Assembly (NCBI RefSeq): GCF_001629705.1
Contig: NZ_CP015378.1
Location: 3,782,001-3,846,000, forward strand
DNA from: Fictibacillus phosphorivorans
GTDB taxonomy: Bacteria > Bacillota > Bacilli > Bacillales > Fictibacillaceae
Direction of reading: 5' to 3'
DNA length: 64,000 nucleotides
The notes beneath the pieces were generated by a model. It searched no databases and was not told where the DNA came from. It worked only from the letters and a program-made list of their open reading frames with translations. The stretch's first letter is position 1, and each line of letters begins with the position of its first letter. Shown piece after piece: positions 8,103 through 16,506 of the stretch. Both the position numbers and the translations under genes were made by a program.

Positions 8103-8834
8103 TTAAGCATCTGTTTTAACGTCCTTTTTACCTTCCTGGTCTGACTGTTCTGGTTGTGGAGCAGGAATTGGCGTGTCAGCTTGGTCATCATCTGGATTGG
8201 TTGTGTCTGGATTTTCTTCTGGTTGTGGTGTTGGTGGTGTTGGTTCTGTTGGTACTTCTTCTTCAGGTGCTGGATCTTGTTGAGGTGGCTCTTCTATTTC
8301 AGGTATTTGAGGCTCTTCTTTTTCTACTTCTGGCTCTTTCTTACTTTCATCGTTAGTATCCTCCTTCTTAGGCTCCACAGGCTTAATCATCTTTTCTGGA
8401 CTTAATGGAACCACAATTTTTTCATCTACATATCCTTCGAATGCATACAAGTGATACATCACTTGACTCGCATCACAAGAAGGATCAGTAACGTTTGTAC
8501 CACTACTAAGCGCTTCCCCAGGTTGTAACCATTTTGATTTTGATTGATTTTCTTTACTTATTAGATTTAATGAAACGGGAATTTCTATATTGGAGATATT
8601 CGTAATGGTTACACTCGTTTTTACTTTGCAGTTCTTTTGGTACTGTACATCACTAACATCAATATTTAACAAGTCGGATGTATTGGCGTTTGTTATTTTC
8701 CCCTTAGCAAAGGATTCGGCTGTAAACCATGCAAACGTATCGTATTTCGGTATGATTAAGATAGAAATATAGAAAAAGAGAATCAAACTCAGCAAGATAT
8801 GTTTTTTCTTGATTAGCTTCCTTTTCGGTACCAC
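8103..8834 (-). CDS. Exported TapA-like accessory protein with acidic Pro-rich tail
   Basis: 243 residues from GTG 8834 (GGAGGTG upstream). An N-terminal hydrophobic helix is followed by FAWFTAESFAKGKI, the SipW-substrate/camelysin type N-terminus. A domain of about 100 residues holds two Cys (KNCKVK, PSCDAS). The last ~100 residues are Glu/Pro/Gln-rich low complexity. This plan (signal, two-Cys domain, charged tail) matches TapA, though the sequence is not clearly homologous. In the sipW2-tasA2 cluster it takes the place of tapA. I infer a fibre-assembly or anchoring role. Confidence 0.6.
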   Translation of the reverse strand: MVPKRKLIKKKHILLSLILFFYISILIIPKYDTFAWFTAESFAKGKITNANTSDLLNIDVSDVQYQKNCKVKTSVTITNISNIEIPVSLNLISKENQSKSKWLQPGEALSSGTNVTDPSCDASQVMYHLYAFEGYVDEKIVVPLSPEKMIKPVEPKKEDTNDESKKEPEVEKEEPQIPEIEEPPQQDPAPEEEVPTEPTPPTPQPEENPDTTNPDDDQADTPIPAPQPEQSDQEGKKDVKTDA

Positions 8835-8868
8835 TCATACACCTCCAAACTACAATTTACCTATTTAG

Positions 8869-8901
8869 AAAAAGAGCAGCCGACAAAATCGACTGCCCGC
8901 T
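8869..8901 (-). terminator. Partial terminator between tasA2 and the TapA-like gene
   Basis: A GC-rich imperfect stem (GCAG-CGA / TCG-CTGC) just after the tasA2 stop is followed by T5 on the minus strand. It may set a high tasA2 to low downstream expression ratio, as expected for a major fibre subunit. Confidence 0.55.
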
Positions 8902-8909
8902 TCTTTCAT

Positions 8910-9632
8910 TTATTCTGCTGTTGTTGGTGAAACCTCTGTGTTCGCAGCTGGACCAAAATCTGCACCCTCATCCGTTTGTTTCGCTTCCACTTTGAATTCT
9001 CCGTTATATTGTGCTCCTTGATACTCATTTCCAGCACTATCAAGAAGTTTTACAAAGAACATGATTTCAATACTTTGGTTATCTTTTAGCTTCCAGAAAC
9101 CGTCTTTACCGAATTTGAATGTTTTCTCTTGATTAGCAGCTTGCATTTTCATAGCGCTTGCTTCATCTGCAGATACTAATCCGCCTTCTACCTCATAGCC
9201 TACTGCTTGTTTTGACTTTCCACTCGGCATAACTGGGTTATCTACACCTTTTTTAAATCCTTTTTCATATTCAGTTGCCATACCTTTTAATACTGTTTCA
9301 TCAGGTCTTTCAGCATACTTAATCGCTAAGTACGCTACTTTGTACTTTTTAGCAGAAGCTTTATCTACTGAATGCGTGTAAGAAGCTCGTAAGATTTGAT
9401 CCAAGCTACCTGTGTTTTCAATCTTTTTGAAATCACTTACTAGAACTTGCGAAGGAGCAAATTTTTCATGTGTAAATAATTGTGTATCCATTCCTAAAGT
9501 AAGTGTTCCGTTATCAATTTCACTATTTGCTGTTTTTACATCCGTAAACCATGAATACGTTCCAAATCCTGCAGATACAACCAATGCTCCAGCTAGTGCT
9601 GTTCCTAGTAACGCTTTTTTTGCTTTTTTCAT
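8910..9632 (-). CDS. tasA: TasA/camelysin (CalY)-family fibre protein, copy 2
   Basis: 240 residues with a good GGAGG. Signal peptide MKKAKKALLGTALAGALVVS ends in the SipW-type context GTYSWFTD. The mature domain has the camelysin/TasA pattern: GTLTLGMDTQLF, FAPSQ, NTGSLDQ, and SAGNEYQGAQYNGEFKVEA near the end. TasA proteins polymerise by donor-strand exchange into the amyloid-like fibres of the biofilm; camelysin was also reported as a metalloprotease. It directly follows a sipW gene (107-base gap). Diverged from the copy at 14.1 kb, so specialised function is possible. Confidence 0.9.
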   Translation of the reverse strand: MKKAKKALLGTALAGALVVSAGFGTYSWFTDVKTANSEIDNGTLTLGMDTQLFTHEKFAPSQVLVSDFKKIENTGSLDQILRASYTHSVDKASAKKYKVAYLAIKYAERPDETVLKGMATEYEKGFKKGVDNPVMPSGKSKQAVGYEVEGGLVSADEASAMKMQAANQEKTFKFGKDGFWKLKDNQSIEIMFFVKLLDSAGNEYQGAQYNGEFKVEAKQTDEGADFGPAANTEVSPTTAE

Positions 9633-9739
9633 TTAAATTGCCTCCAATAAATTTATTTTGTTTTTCTCATATGGAACTATGTAGCTTTCCCCTATCAACC
9701 TATTGAATAGCCCCACCTCCTAAAAGGAATAAGCATTGC

Positions 9740-10273
9740 TCATACTGCTTTTTCTTTTCTGTTAAGAAATCTGTTAATCCAATCATGTATTTCTAAAAGC
9801 AAGTAACCAAGTAACGGTATTAATATTAGAAGTGTTATGCCTATTGGGCTGCTGACGAACTTTGATACATATCCCGCTTTCGGTATCGTGAAAGCTTGTG
9901 TACCTACAACATCTGCTGGCTTAACAATCGCTGCATCTTTTACGTTGTTGCTGTCACCTTTTGTAATAAATCCTTGTTCTGATACACCCACTACTCTATG
10001 CGTGATTAATTTTCGTCCTTCCGCTTTAAAGGTTATAACATCATCTACAGCAATCTCAGCTGTTGGTTTATCTTTTACGAAAACCATATCCCCGGCTGAA
10101 AATGCGGGCTGCATACTATTCGAGAGAACGGTAAAAGATTTAAAGCCTAAAAGAGAGGGAACATCGTCTGGATTTTTACTAGCTTGATAGCTCATATAAA
10201 GAAGTGAACAAATACTGATAAATATACAGATAACAAATGTGATTGATCCAATTTTCAATATGGATTTGTGCAT
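9740..10273 (-). CDS. sipW: SipW-type (ER-type) signal peptidase I, copy 2
   Basis: 177 residues from ATG 10273. N-terminal membrane helix (residues 9-28), Ser53 in VLSNSMQPAF, and His92 in KLITHRVVG in place of the usual bacterial Lys, which defines the SipW/ER-type S26B group; GDSNN and a C-terminal helix follow. SipW processes TasA- and TapA-type precursors, so its substrates should be the two genes downstream. It is the first gene of the minus-strand operon and faces inhA across a regulatory region with SinR-like operators. Confidence 0.92.
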   Translation of the reverse strand: MHKSILKIGSITFVICIFISICSLLYMSYQASKNPDDVPSLLGFKSFTVLSNSMQPAFSAGDMVFVKDKPTAEIAVDDVITFKAEGRKLITHRVVGVSEQGFITKGDSNNVKDAAIVKPADVVGTQAFTIPKAGYVSKFVSSPIGITLLILIPLLGYLLLEIHDWINRFLNRKEKAV

Positions 10274-10352
10274 CTCAACACACCCTTTGTTCGTTATAAA
10301 GCACTTTATGACTATCAATTTACACCACACTCAACGCCGTGTCAACCTATAT

Positions 10353-10588
10353 AAAGAACAATTTGTTCTATATTTTGTCGACAAATTCCTACAAATTCAC
10401 TTCTAATTATTTCTTTCCTATAAATATTTGATAAAAGTAAGAAATACCACGCTGTATTTTTTAAAAGAATATTGCCACTTAACGTTCTATATACCGTACA
10501 AAATAACTTTTTATATAAAATGAATAAATTAACTTTACAAAAGTTGGCTATTTTCGTATTATTCTAATTATAGAACTAATTGTTCTAT
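10353..10588. promoter_or_regulatory. Divergent control region of sipW2 and inhA with SinR-type operators
   Basis: Two near-identical dyads bracket the region: AAAGAAC-N5-GTTCTAT at 10353-10371 and ATAGAAC-N5-GTTCTAT at 10570-10588. A half-site GTTCTAT lies at 10484-10490. B. subtilis SinR binds 7-bp GTTCTYT sites singly or as inverted pairs. One dyad lies close to each divergent gene, so both the matrix operon and the protease gene are likely SinR targets. The rest of the 400-base gap is very AT-rich. Confidence 0.65.
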
Positions 10589-10673
10589 ATATTGAACTTA
10601 CATAAGGAGATGATGTTCCTACTTTTTTGTTATGTACGGTTCTTAATAAAATGGGAAAACAGGAGGAGAAGAA

Positions 10674-13097
10674 ATGGGGAAATGGAGTAAAAAGCTCGGC
10701 ACTTCTTTAATGCTTACAGGGATCTCTATGAGTCTACTAGCACCGTCTGCTTTTACGACAAGTAAAGCAATGCCACTTGAAAGTTCCTATTCGAAATCAG
10801 CAGCCATCCTAGAATCCGCACCTATTGATATGCACCTAGTCGATCAAGACCGCTTAGCACAGGCTCTTAAAGATCAAGGAATCATTGCAAAGAATGCTTC
10901 CAAAACAGAGACAGAAAAAGCGGTAAAAAGGTACATTGAACTTAAAAGTAAAAAAGGAACAGCACCTTCACCAGAAATCAAAGATCAAAAGGCAAAAGAT
11001 ATATCCAATCAATCAAAGGAATTCTTAAACAACCAAAAGGAAAAACTCTCTAAGAAACTAAATAAATCACATAATTCAACATCCGGAAGTGGCTTTCTAG
11101 ATGTTGAACCAGCAAAACCTGCAAAGTATAAAGGCGGCGTTCGTGAAGATAAAGTCCTTGTACTTTTAGCTGAGTTTTCGGACTTCAAACATAATAGTAT
11201 TGATAAAGTTGAAGGTTACATGTATTCAGATGACTTCAACCGAGAGCATTATCAAAAGATGCTTTTCGGCGACAAGGACTTCAAGTTACATGATGGCTCT
11301 AAAGTTAAAACATTTAAGCAATATTACGAAGAACAATCAGGCGGCAGCTATACAGTGGACGGATACGTGTCAAACTGGCTGACTGTTCCGGGAACTGCCA
11401 AAGAGTACGGCGATGATAACCCGGCAGGTGGTCACGATAACTTAAACCCTAAAGGTCCACGTAACTTTGTAGCTGACGCACTAAATGCTGCCGTTGCAAA
11501 CGGAGTAAATTTATCTGATTTTGACGAACTTGATATTTATGACCTTGACGGAGACGGCAATACGAACGAACCGGATGGAATCGTTGACCACTTAATGGTT
11601 ATTCATGCAGGTGTTGGTCAAGAAGCAGGCGGCGGACGCTTAGGAGCTGACGCGATCTGGTCTCACCGCTGGACGCTAGGCGGGGTGTACGGAGTTCCTG
11701 GTTCAACTGGACCGTGGAGCGGTAAGATGGGAGCTTACGATTACACGATTGAACCTGAAGACGGCGCGGTCGGCGTATTCGCTCACGAATTCGGACATGA
11801 TCTTGGTCTTCCAGATGAGTACGATACACAGTACACAGGAGATGGAGAACCAGTAGCATCTTGGTCCATCATGAGTGGCGGTAGCTGGAATGGGAAAATT
11901 GCAGGTACAGAACCTACAAGCTTCTCTCCACAAAACAAAGAATATTTCCAAAAAGTGATGGGCGGTAACTGGGCAAACATCACTGAAATTGATGTGAAGG
12001 ACATTACTTCAGCTGGAAGTTTAGTGAAAATCGATCAATCGGTTACTAAATCTAAGAATCCAGGCATTGTAAAAGTAAATCTTCCACAAAAAGAAGTACC
12101 TAGCAAAATACAGCCTGCATTTGGATCGAAGTACTACTACAGTACAAAAGGTGATAACCTGCACACTAGTATGGAGTCACCAGTATTCGATCTTACTGGA
12201 AAAACATCAGCAACATTCACGTACAAAGCAAACTATGAAATTGAAAATGCAGGAGAATACGATAAGTTATCTGTATATGTTCAAACAGAAGACGGCAAAA
12301 CACTTAAAGAAATCGAGAGACTTGGTTGGACAGCAACAAATGAACAAAAAGAGCTGTACACCACTGAGGGCGATTGGGTTGATAAATCTTATGACCTAAG
12401 TGAATTTGCAGGGCAAAAAGTAAAACTTGTCTTCGATTATTCAACAGATGGCGGACTTGCGCCTGAAGGATTCGCTCTTGATAACGCTCAACTTACTGCT
12501 GACGGAGCAGTTGTCTTCTCAGATGACGCAGAAGGAGCAGCAAAGTTCAAACTAAATGACTTTACTGTATCAAATGGTGTTTCTTATGCAGACCACTACT
12601 ATTATATCGAGTGGAGAAACACAGAAGGATCAGATAAAGCATTACAATCTAGTCGTGGTGTTAAATACAACACAGGTATGCTTGTATGGTACGGTGATGA
12701 CAGCTTCAGCGACAACTGGGTTGGAGATCATCCTGGAGAAGGATTCATCGGTGTAGTCGATTCTCATCCTCAAGCAATCGTAGGTATGAAGGATGGCAAA
12801 CCAACTGTTGAAGACTCTACTCGTTATCAAATTGCAGATGCAGCATTCTCATTTGATAAGTCTCCAAGCTGGTACATTGATTCACCTAGCCGTGGAATCT
12901 TTGATTACAAAGGCGAAAAAGGAGTTCCAGTATTTAACGACTCTGTTACGTACATTGATAACACAGACTATAACGGAAGTGAGTTAGATGGCATAATCAA
13001 CGACGCTGGTAAAGTTCTTCCTAAATACGGTCTAAAGTTCACGATCCTAGGAGAAGCATCTGATAACTCTGCTGGATTGATTAAGATCAGTAAATAA
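10674..13097 (+). CDS. inhA: Immune inhibitor A, secreted zinc metalloprotease (peptidase M6)
   Basis: 807 residues with a strong AGGAGGAG. Signal peptide at residues 1-30. Zinc site [14 protein letters not shown], the HExxHxxGxxD form of M6, starts at His371. A MAM/jelly-roll-like segment follows (residues ~500-620) and the C-terminal part has YYIEWRN and related blocks of InhA proteins. In the B. cereus group InhA degrades host and self-secreted proteins; the B. cereus inhA1 and sipW-calY genes are linked to SinR/Spo0A-type control. Here it lies between the two tasA clusters and shares a control region with sipW2. Confidence 0.95.
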   Translation: MGKWSKKLGTSLMLTGISMSLLAPSAFTTSKAMPLESSYSKSAAILESAPIDMHLVDQDRLAQALKDQGIIAKNASKTETEKAVKRYIELKSKKGTAPSPEIKDQKAKDISNQSKEFLNNQKEKLSKKLNKSHNSTSGSGFLDVEPAKPAKYKGGVREDKVLVLLAEFSDFKHNSIDKVEGYMYSDDFNREHYQKMLFGDKDFKLHDGSKVKTFKQYYEEQSGGSYTVDGYVSNWLTVPGTAKEYGDDNPAGGHDNLNPKGPRNFVADALNAAVANGVNLSDFDELDIYDLDGDGNTNEPDGIVDHLMVIHAGVGQEAGGGRLGADAIWSHRWTLGGVYGVPGSTGPWSGKMGAYDYTIEPEDGAVGVFAHEFGHDLGLPDEYDTQYTGDGEPVASWSIMSGGSWNGKIAGTEPTSFSPQNKEYFQKVMGGNWANITEIDVKDITSAGSLVKIDQSVTKSKNPGIVKVNLPQKEVPSKIQPAFGSKYYYSTKGDNLHTSMESPVFDLTGKTSATFTYKANYEIENAGEYDKLSVYVQTEDGKTLKEIERLGWTATNEQKELYTTEGDWVDKSYDLSEFAGQKVKLVFDYSTDGGLAPEGFALDNAQLTADGAVVFSDDAEGAAKFKLNDFTVSNGVSYADHYYYIEWRNTEGSDKALQSSRGVKYNTGMLVWYGDDSFSDNWVGDHPGEGFIGVVDSHPQAIVGMKDGKPTVEDSTRYQIADAAFSFDKSPSWYIDSPSRGIFDYKGEKGVPVFNDSVTYIDNTDYNGSELDGIINDAGKVLPKYGLKFTILGEASDNSAGLIKISK

Positions 13098-13108
13098 CAT
13101 TTAACCGA

Positions 13109-13143
13109 CTAACCCAAAAGTGCTCTTTTGGGTTAGTTTTTTT
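13109..13143 (+). terminator. Terminator of inhA
   Basis: CTAACCCAAAAG (13109-13120) pairs perfectly with CTTTTGGGTTAG (13125-13136), followed by T7. Confidence 0.92.
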
Positions 13144-13271
13144 ATGAAGTGCTGACGGAAAGTTAGAGGAATATTACGTCAACAAAAATAAGCTAACGAT
13201 TGGCGTATTAACTACCAACAGCTAGCTCACATCAAGTATTCATATCGTTCAATCATACCTCGAATCATGTT

Positions 13272-13976
13272 TTATAATCTCTTAAAAGGATTGGGCAGTA
13301 TTGATTTTTTCACAAGTAACAATGCTAGACCAGCCATTGAGATATATAGTCCAGACAAAATAATGAAAATTGGATTATCTTCCCCTGTTTGAGGCAGTGA
13401 TCCAGTGTCTGTTGATGGTGGCTTATTGCTGTTATTGCCTGGCGGTGTACTTCCGTTGTCTTGATTTGGCTTTTCAGTGTCTGTCGGTGGTGGTGCATTC
13501 TCGCCATCGGCATAAAGAACGAATTCGACCTCCGTATCAAGTCCTTGATACTCATTTCCCGATATGTAAGGAAATTCGACGGTAACCGTAAGTTTTTCTT
13601 CTGAAAAAGCAGCTAAAGGACGTGGATCGAGCCCTTTAAAGTCTTTTAAATTACCTTTAAAAATGACACTAGACGAATCCTCAATTTTCAAGTGAAATAT
13701 GTTGAAGAGTTTCCGAGATCCAGATTTCATACGTGACTGTAAGTTATAAGTGAAGTCCTGATTGCCGTTGTTTTGGATGGTTAAAACACGTGGTGCCCAG
13801 TCACCGGGTTTAAAGTCATCTAAGTCAAAGAGAACTTTTTGCGGCAGAGCGTCTATTTTGATTTCTGGTGTGCTGGAGTCTGCTCCGGTGTTGCCTATTG
13901 GGATGAAGAGAGTGGCGACAAGAATTATGCATGTATAGATTAGCAGTAATTTAAATTTGTTTGAGTTAAGTTTCAT
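13272..13976 (-). CDS. LPXTG wall-anchored protein with TasA-like domain, downstream of tasA1
   Basis: 234 residues. Signal peptide (residues ~9-28), then a TasA-like domain: DLDDFKPGDWAPRVLTIQNN closely parallels LDKFKPGDWKNQTFKLINNG in the adjacent TasA, and ISGNEYQGLDTEVEFVLYA carries the shared GNEYQG motif. A short Pro/Asn/Thr-rich spacer leads to LPQTGEDNP, a hydrophobic helix and a basic end. No SipW-type WFT/YFS N-terminus is present. It is the fourth gene after tapA-sipW-tasA, behind a partial terminator. Probable wall anchor of TasA fibres, sorted by the enzyme at 6.4-7.1 kb. Confidence 0.85.
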   Translation of the reverse strand: MKLNSNKFKLLLIYTCIILVATLFIPIGNTGADSSTPEIKIDALPQKVLFDLDDFKPGDWAPRVLTIQNNGNQDFTYNLQSRMKSGSRKLFNIFHLKIEDSSSVIFKGNLKDFKGLDPRPLAAFSEEKLTVTVEFPYISGNEYQGLDTEVEFVLYADGENAPPPTDTEKPNQDNGSTPPGNNSNKPPSTDTGSLPQTGEDNPIFIILSGLYISMAGLALLLVKKSILPNPFKRL

Positions 13977-14019
13977 AGAGTTTACCTCTCAATCTTCGTA
14001 ATTAGAGGTACCTATTATC

Positions 14020-14047
14020 AAAAAAAGGCGGGATTACCCCACCTTTT
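14020..14047 (-). terminator. Partial terminator between tasA1 and the LPXTG gene
   Basis: On the minus strand AAAGGTGGGG and TCCCGCCTTT form a stem followed by T7, 9 bases after the tasA stop. Some read-through into the LPXTG gene is expected. Confidence 0.75.
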
Positions 14048-14055
14048 TCTCTTTA

Positions 14056-14712
14056 TTATCTTCTTTCTCCGTCCTTCTGAATTCCTTCAAATGTCCAGGT
14101 TAAGTTAAGCTTTAAATTCTGAAGATCATTTTGTGGAGCATTTGGAGTATTTTTAAATTGGAACTGTACGGAAAATTCATCCACTGATTCTTGGCCAGTT
14201 CCTTTAGCTGTAATCCCATCTCTTAATGCCCACCGTATTAATCCCTCACGATCCCACTCTTTAGCTAAATCTTGAGTGGTTTTTGTTGCTAATTCTTTTA
14301 ATGACATTGTTGTAACAACGTTATAATCTGTGTCTTTAACAATACTCCAGTCATCTCCAACATTTTTAAGAAAAACTACTTCAATAGCATCTGCATATTT
14401 TGCAGCTAATGTAGGATCAACTGATGAACCATCATTTTTAGTTACAGAGTAAGCCGTTTTTAGATTTACACTCTTAATATCAAGGTTTCCATTATTGATA
14501 AGTTTAAATGTTTGGTTTTTCCAGTCTCCAGGCTTAAATTTATCTAATGTAATCAATGTAGTTGGATCTACATTTAAGTCTAAAGTTCCTGAAGCAAAGG
14601 TACTCGTTTGAACAGCAGTATCACTAAAATAAGCATAAGTTCCCCCACCTACTAAAGACAATCCAAGTGCTGCTGATGCTACCCCAAGACCTAACTTTTT
14701 CTTTAAACTCAT
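14056..14712 (-). CDS. tasA: TasA, major biofilm fibre subunit, copy 1
   Basis: 218 residues from ATG 14712 (GGGAGGAAG upstream). Signal peptide MSLKKKLGLGVASAALGLSL ending in GTYAYFSD, the SipW-cognate context. Mature domain with GTLDLNVDP, FKPGDW, NNGNLD and the long C-terminal strand pattern SVDEFSVQFQFKNT...LTWTFEG of TasA. TasA subunits are cleaved by SipW and assemble outside the cell into fibres with TapA. Third gene of tapA-sipW-tasA, 92 bases after sipW. Confidence 0.93.
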   Translation of the reverse strand: MSLKKKLGLGVASAALGLSLVGGGTYAYFSDTAVQTSTFASGTLDLNVDPTTLITLDKFKPGDWKNQTFKLINNGNLDIKSVNLKTAYSVTKNDGSSVDPTLAAKYADAIEVVFLKNVGDDWSIVKDTDYNVVTTMSLKELATKTTQDLAKEWDREGLIRWALRDGITAKGTGQESVDEFSVQFQFKNTPNAPQNDLQNLKLNLTWTFEGIQKDGERR

Positions 14713-14804
14713 ATCAAACTTCCTCCCTCTCACCCTTTTTAGGGTATGTACAATTTTATATTGAAACCGTAAGTATTCAGAATCCTTACGGCAGTTCAAC
14801 CACA

Positions 14805-15374
14805 TTAATTGGAAGTCGTTGTTGTGTCTTTGCTCAATTCTATCTCTTTAATCGCTTTCCATATGGTAACAGCAGAGTATAGAAGTAATAACACGCCTGG
14901 TAAGATCAGAAGCAGTGCAGAACCCATTTTGGATTGAGCAGCACTTAAGAGATATCCGATATAAGGAATGGTAAATCCGTTGTACTCACCTACTACATTA
15001 GCAGCGAGCACTGGGGTCATATCAGGTGCATCATTGTTATCGCCTTTTGTAATGTATTGCGTGTTCTCCCCGCTCCCTTTCACTTCTTGGATGCGGTGAG
15101 TAATAAGTTTTGTTTCAGACTCCTTGAAGGTAATAACGTCACCTTTTTTAAAACGTGTCACGTCTCCACTTGGTTTAATAGCAATAATGGATCCGGTTTT
15201 AATACCAGGCTCCATCGATCCTGAAAGAACCGTTTTCAGCTGATAACCCATCACGGTAGGTTCTCCGCCAGACGCTTTAGAGGAGATGACGACAAAAGCA
15301 GTTGAAATCAATGTTAGAAATAATATACAAGTGATAATATTGCTTATCCAAGTTTTCACTTTTACCATTTTCAT
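14805..15374 (-). CDS. sipW: SipW, ER-type signal peptidase for TasA/TapA
   Basis: 189 residues. N-terminal membrane helix (11-31), catalytic Ser53 in SGSMEPG, His93 in KLITHRI instead of Lys, KGDNND motif, C-terminal helix (LLLILPGVLLLLYSAV). Overlaps the end of tapA by 4 bases, so translation is coupled. Middle gene of the canonical tapA-sipW-tasA operon. Confidence 0.93.
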   Translation of the reverse strand: MKMVKVKTWISNIITCILFLTLISTAFVVISSKASGGEPTVMGYQLKTVLSGSMEPGIKTGSIIAIKPSGDVTRFKKGDVITFKESETKLITHRIQEVKGSGENTQYITKGDNNDAPDMTPVLAANVVGEYNGFTIPYIGYLLSAAQSKMGSALLLILPGVLLLLYSAVTIWKAIKEIELSKDTTTTSN

Positions 15375-16153
15375 TTTGAATCATCCTTTTGTGTTTCATT
15401 TTCCTTAACGGGCTCAGTTTCTGGTTTTGTGTCACTCTGATTTCCTTCTAGATTCTCATCCGTCTGGTTTTCGTTTTGTTGATTTTCAGAAGCTGTTTCA
15501 GCAGTCTCTTGTGAGGTGTTTTCTTCAGCCTCAGGTGTAGTAGGTTCAATGGATTCCTCTAATTCTTGCCCTGTTGGAGGTTGCTGTTCTTCTTCAGGCT
15601 CAGCACTGTTATGATCTTCTTTCTTTTCTTCCTCAGGCTGTGATTCAGAACAGTTAACCTTTAGATCTTCACTCCAAAGTTCGCCCTGTCCCGGATGTCC
15701 TTCACTTTGAAAAGCTTTAAATTTATAGGTGCCCTCTTTATCAGGACTGTGTGACAGAATTTCACTTTCCCCACTGTTTAACGCCTTAACTTCTCCTTCA
15801 CTTACCTTTAGTCCATTTTTCGGGTTACCTGTTTCAGCCCACCATACTTCGTAACGGACAGGTCCGATCCTATTTCCGTCACCAGCATTCTTTATCGTCA
15901 TATCAATAGATGTACAAAGAGCATCGCTTTTCGTTTCGTTTTGTTTTGTTACAAATGTTAGGGAGCTTTTATCCCACCAAGTTCCTGCTTGGATCACTCC
16001 AGTTACACTTTCATTATCATTAAAGTAAGCACTTGTATAACCTGTAAGGTAGAGAATAGAGAACGTCATAGAATAAAAGATAAGTCCAAGTTTCATACAT
16101 AAGACATAAGACCAATTCTTGTTTCTGAATTTCCGAAGACGCTTAACTCTAAT
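15371..16153 (-). CDS. tapA: TapA, amyloid fibre assembly/anchoring protein, with probable AUU start
   Basis: The domain with two Cys (ALCTSIDM and LKVNC) and the stretch GTYKFKAFQSEGHPGQGE-LWSE aligns with B. subtilis TapA (GIYAFKVYKPAGYPANGS). An acidic Glu/Gln/Thr-rich tail of about 90 residues follows, as in TapA. Start: the ATG at 16096 has no ribosome binding site. The frame stays open upstream, and a perfect AAGGAGGG (16161-16168) lies exactly 7 bases before ATT 16151-16153. No ATG, GTG or TTG exists in between. An AUU start adds a basic 19-residue leader (RVKRLRKFRNKN), comparable with the basic N-terminus of known TapA. First gene of the operon; SinR-type sites lie just upstream. Confidence 0.88.
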   Translation of the reverse strand: MRVKRLRKFRNKNWSYVLCMKLGLIFYSMTFSILYLTGYTSAYFNDNESVTGVIQAGTWWDKSSLTFVTKQNETKSDALCTSIDMTIKNAGDGNRIGPVRYEVWWAETGNPKNGLKVSEGEVKALNSGESEILSHSPDKEGTYKFKAFQSEGHPGQGELWSEDLKVNCSESQPEEEKKEDHNSAEPEEEQQPPTGQELEESIEPTTPEAEENTSQETAETASENQQNENQTDENLEGNQSDTKPETEPVKENETQKDDSK

Positions 16154-16194
16154 TTCGAGTCCCTCCTTCAGCTTGCAAGATCAAGATACTCTTT

Positions 16195-16370
16195 GTTCTT
16201 TTTAAAGAACACTTATAACGTTATTATAGAACGATTCTACTAGTTTAAAAACCCCCATTTATAGCAAAATTTGTTCTTTTTAACATACAAATGTACTATT
16301 TTTTAAAGTTTTTCTTTGTTTTTCGTTAATTATCGTTTTATTTAAGAATATTTCGTTCTATTTAAAGAAC
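16195..16370 (-). promoter_or_regulatory. SinR-type operator cluster upstream of tapA-sipW-tasA
   Basis: Six 7-bp sites: GTTCTTT 16195-16201 and AAAGAAC 16204-16210 (inverted pair, 2-base gap), ATAGAAC 16226-16232, GTTCTTT 16273-16279, and GTTCTAT 16355-16361 with AAAGAAC 16364-16370 (inverted pair, 2-base gap). These match the SinR consensus GTTCTYT. The dense array fits strong repression of matrix genes in motile cells. Confidence 0.8.
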
Positions 16371-16421
16371 TTTATGCGTTATGTATTTCTCACACGCTTG
16401 ATATCTATAACTCATTACACC

Positions 16422-16467
16422 AAAAAATCCCGAATAATGGACCATTCACTCAGTCCATTATCGAGAT
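16422..16467 (-). terminator. Terminator of the GDPD gene
   Basis: On the minus strand AATCTCGATAATGGAC pairs with GTCCATTATTCGGGATT and is followed by T6. It lies 40 bases after the GDPD stop. Confidence 0.85.
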
Positions 16468-16506
16468 TCTTCAGATTAATGTATTTTGTCTACATTTTTG
16501 ACTCTT

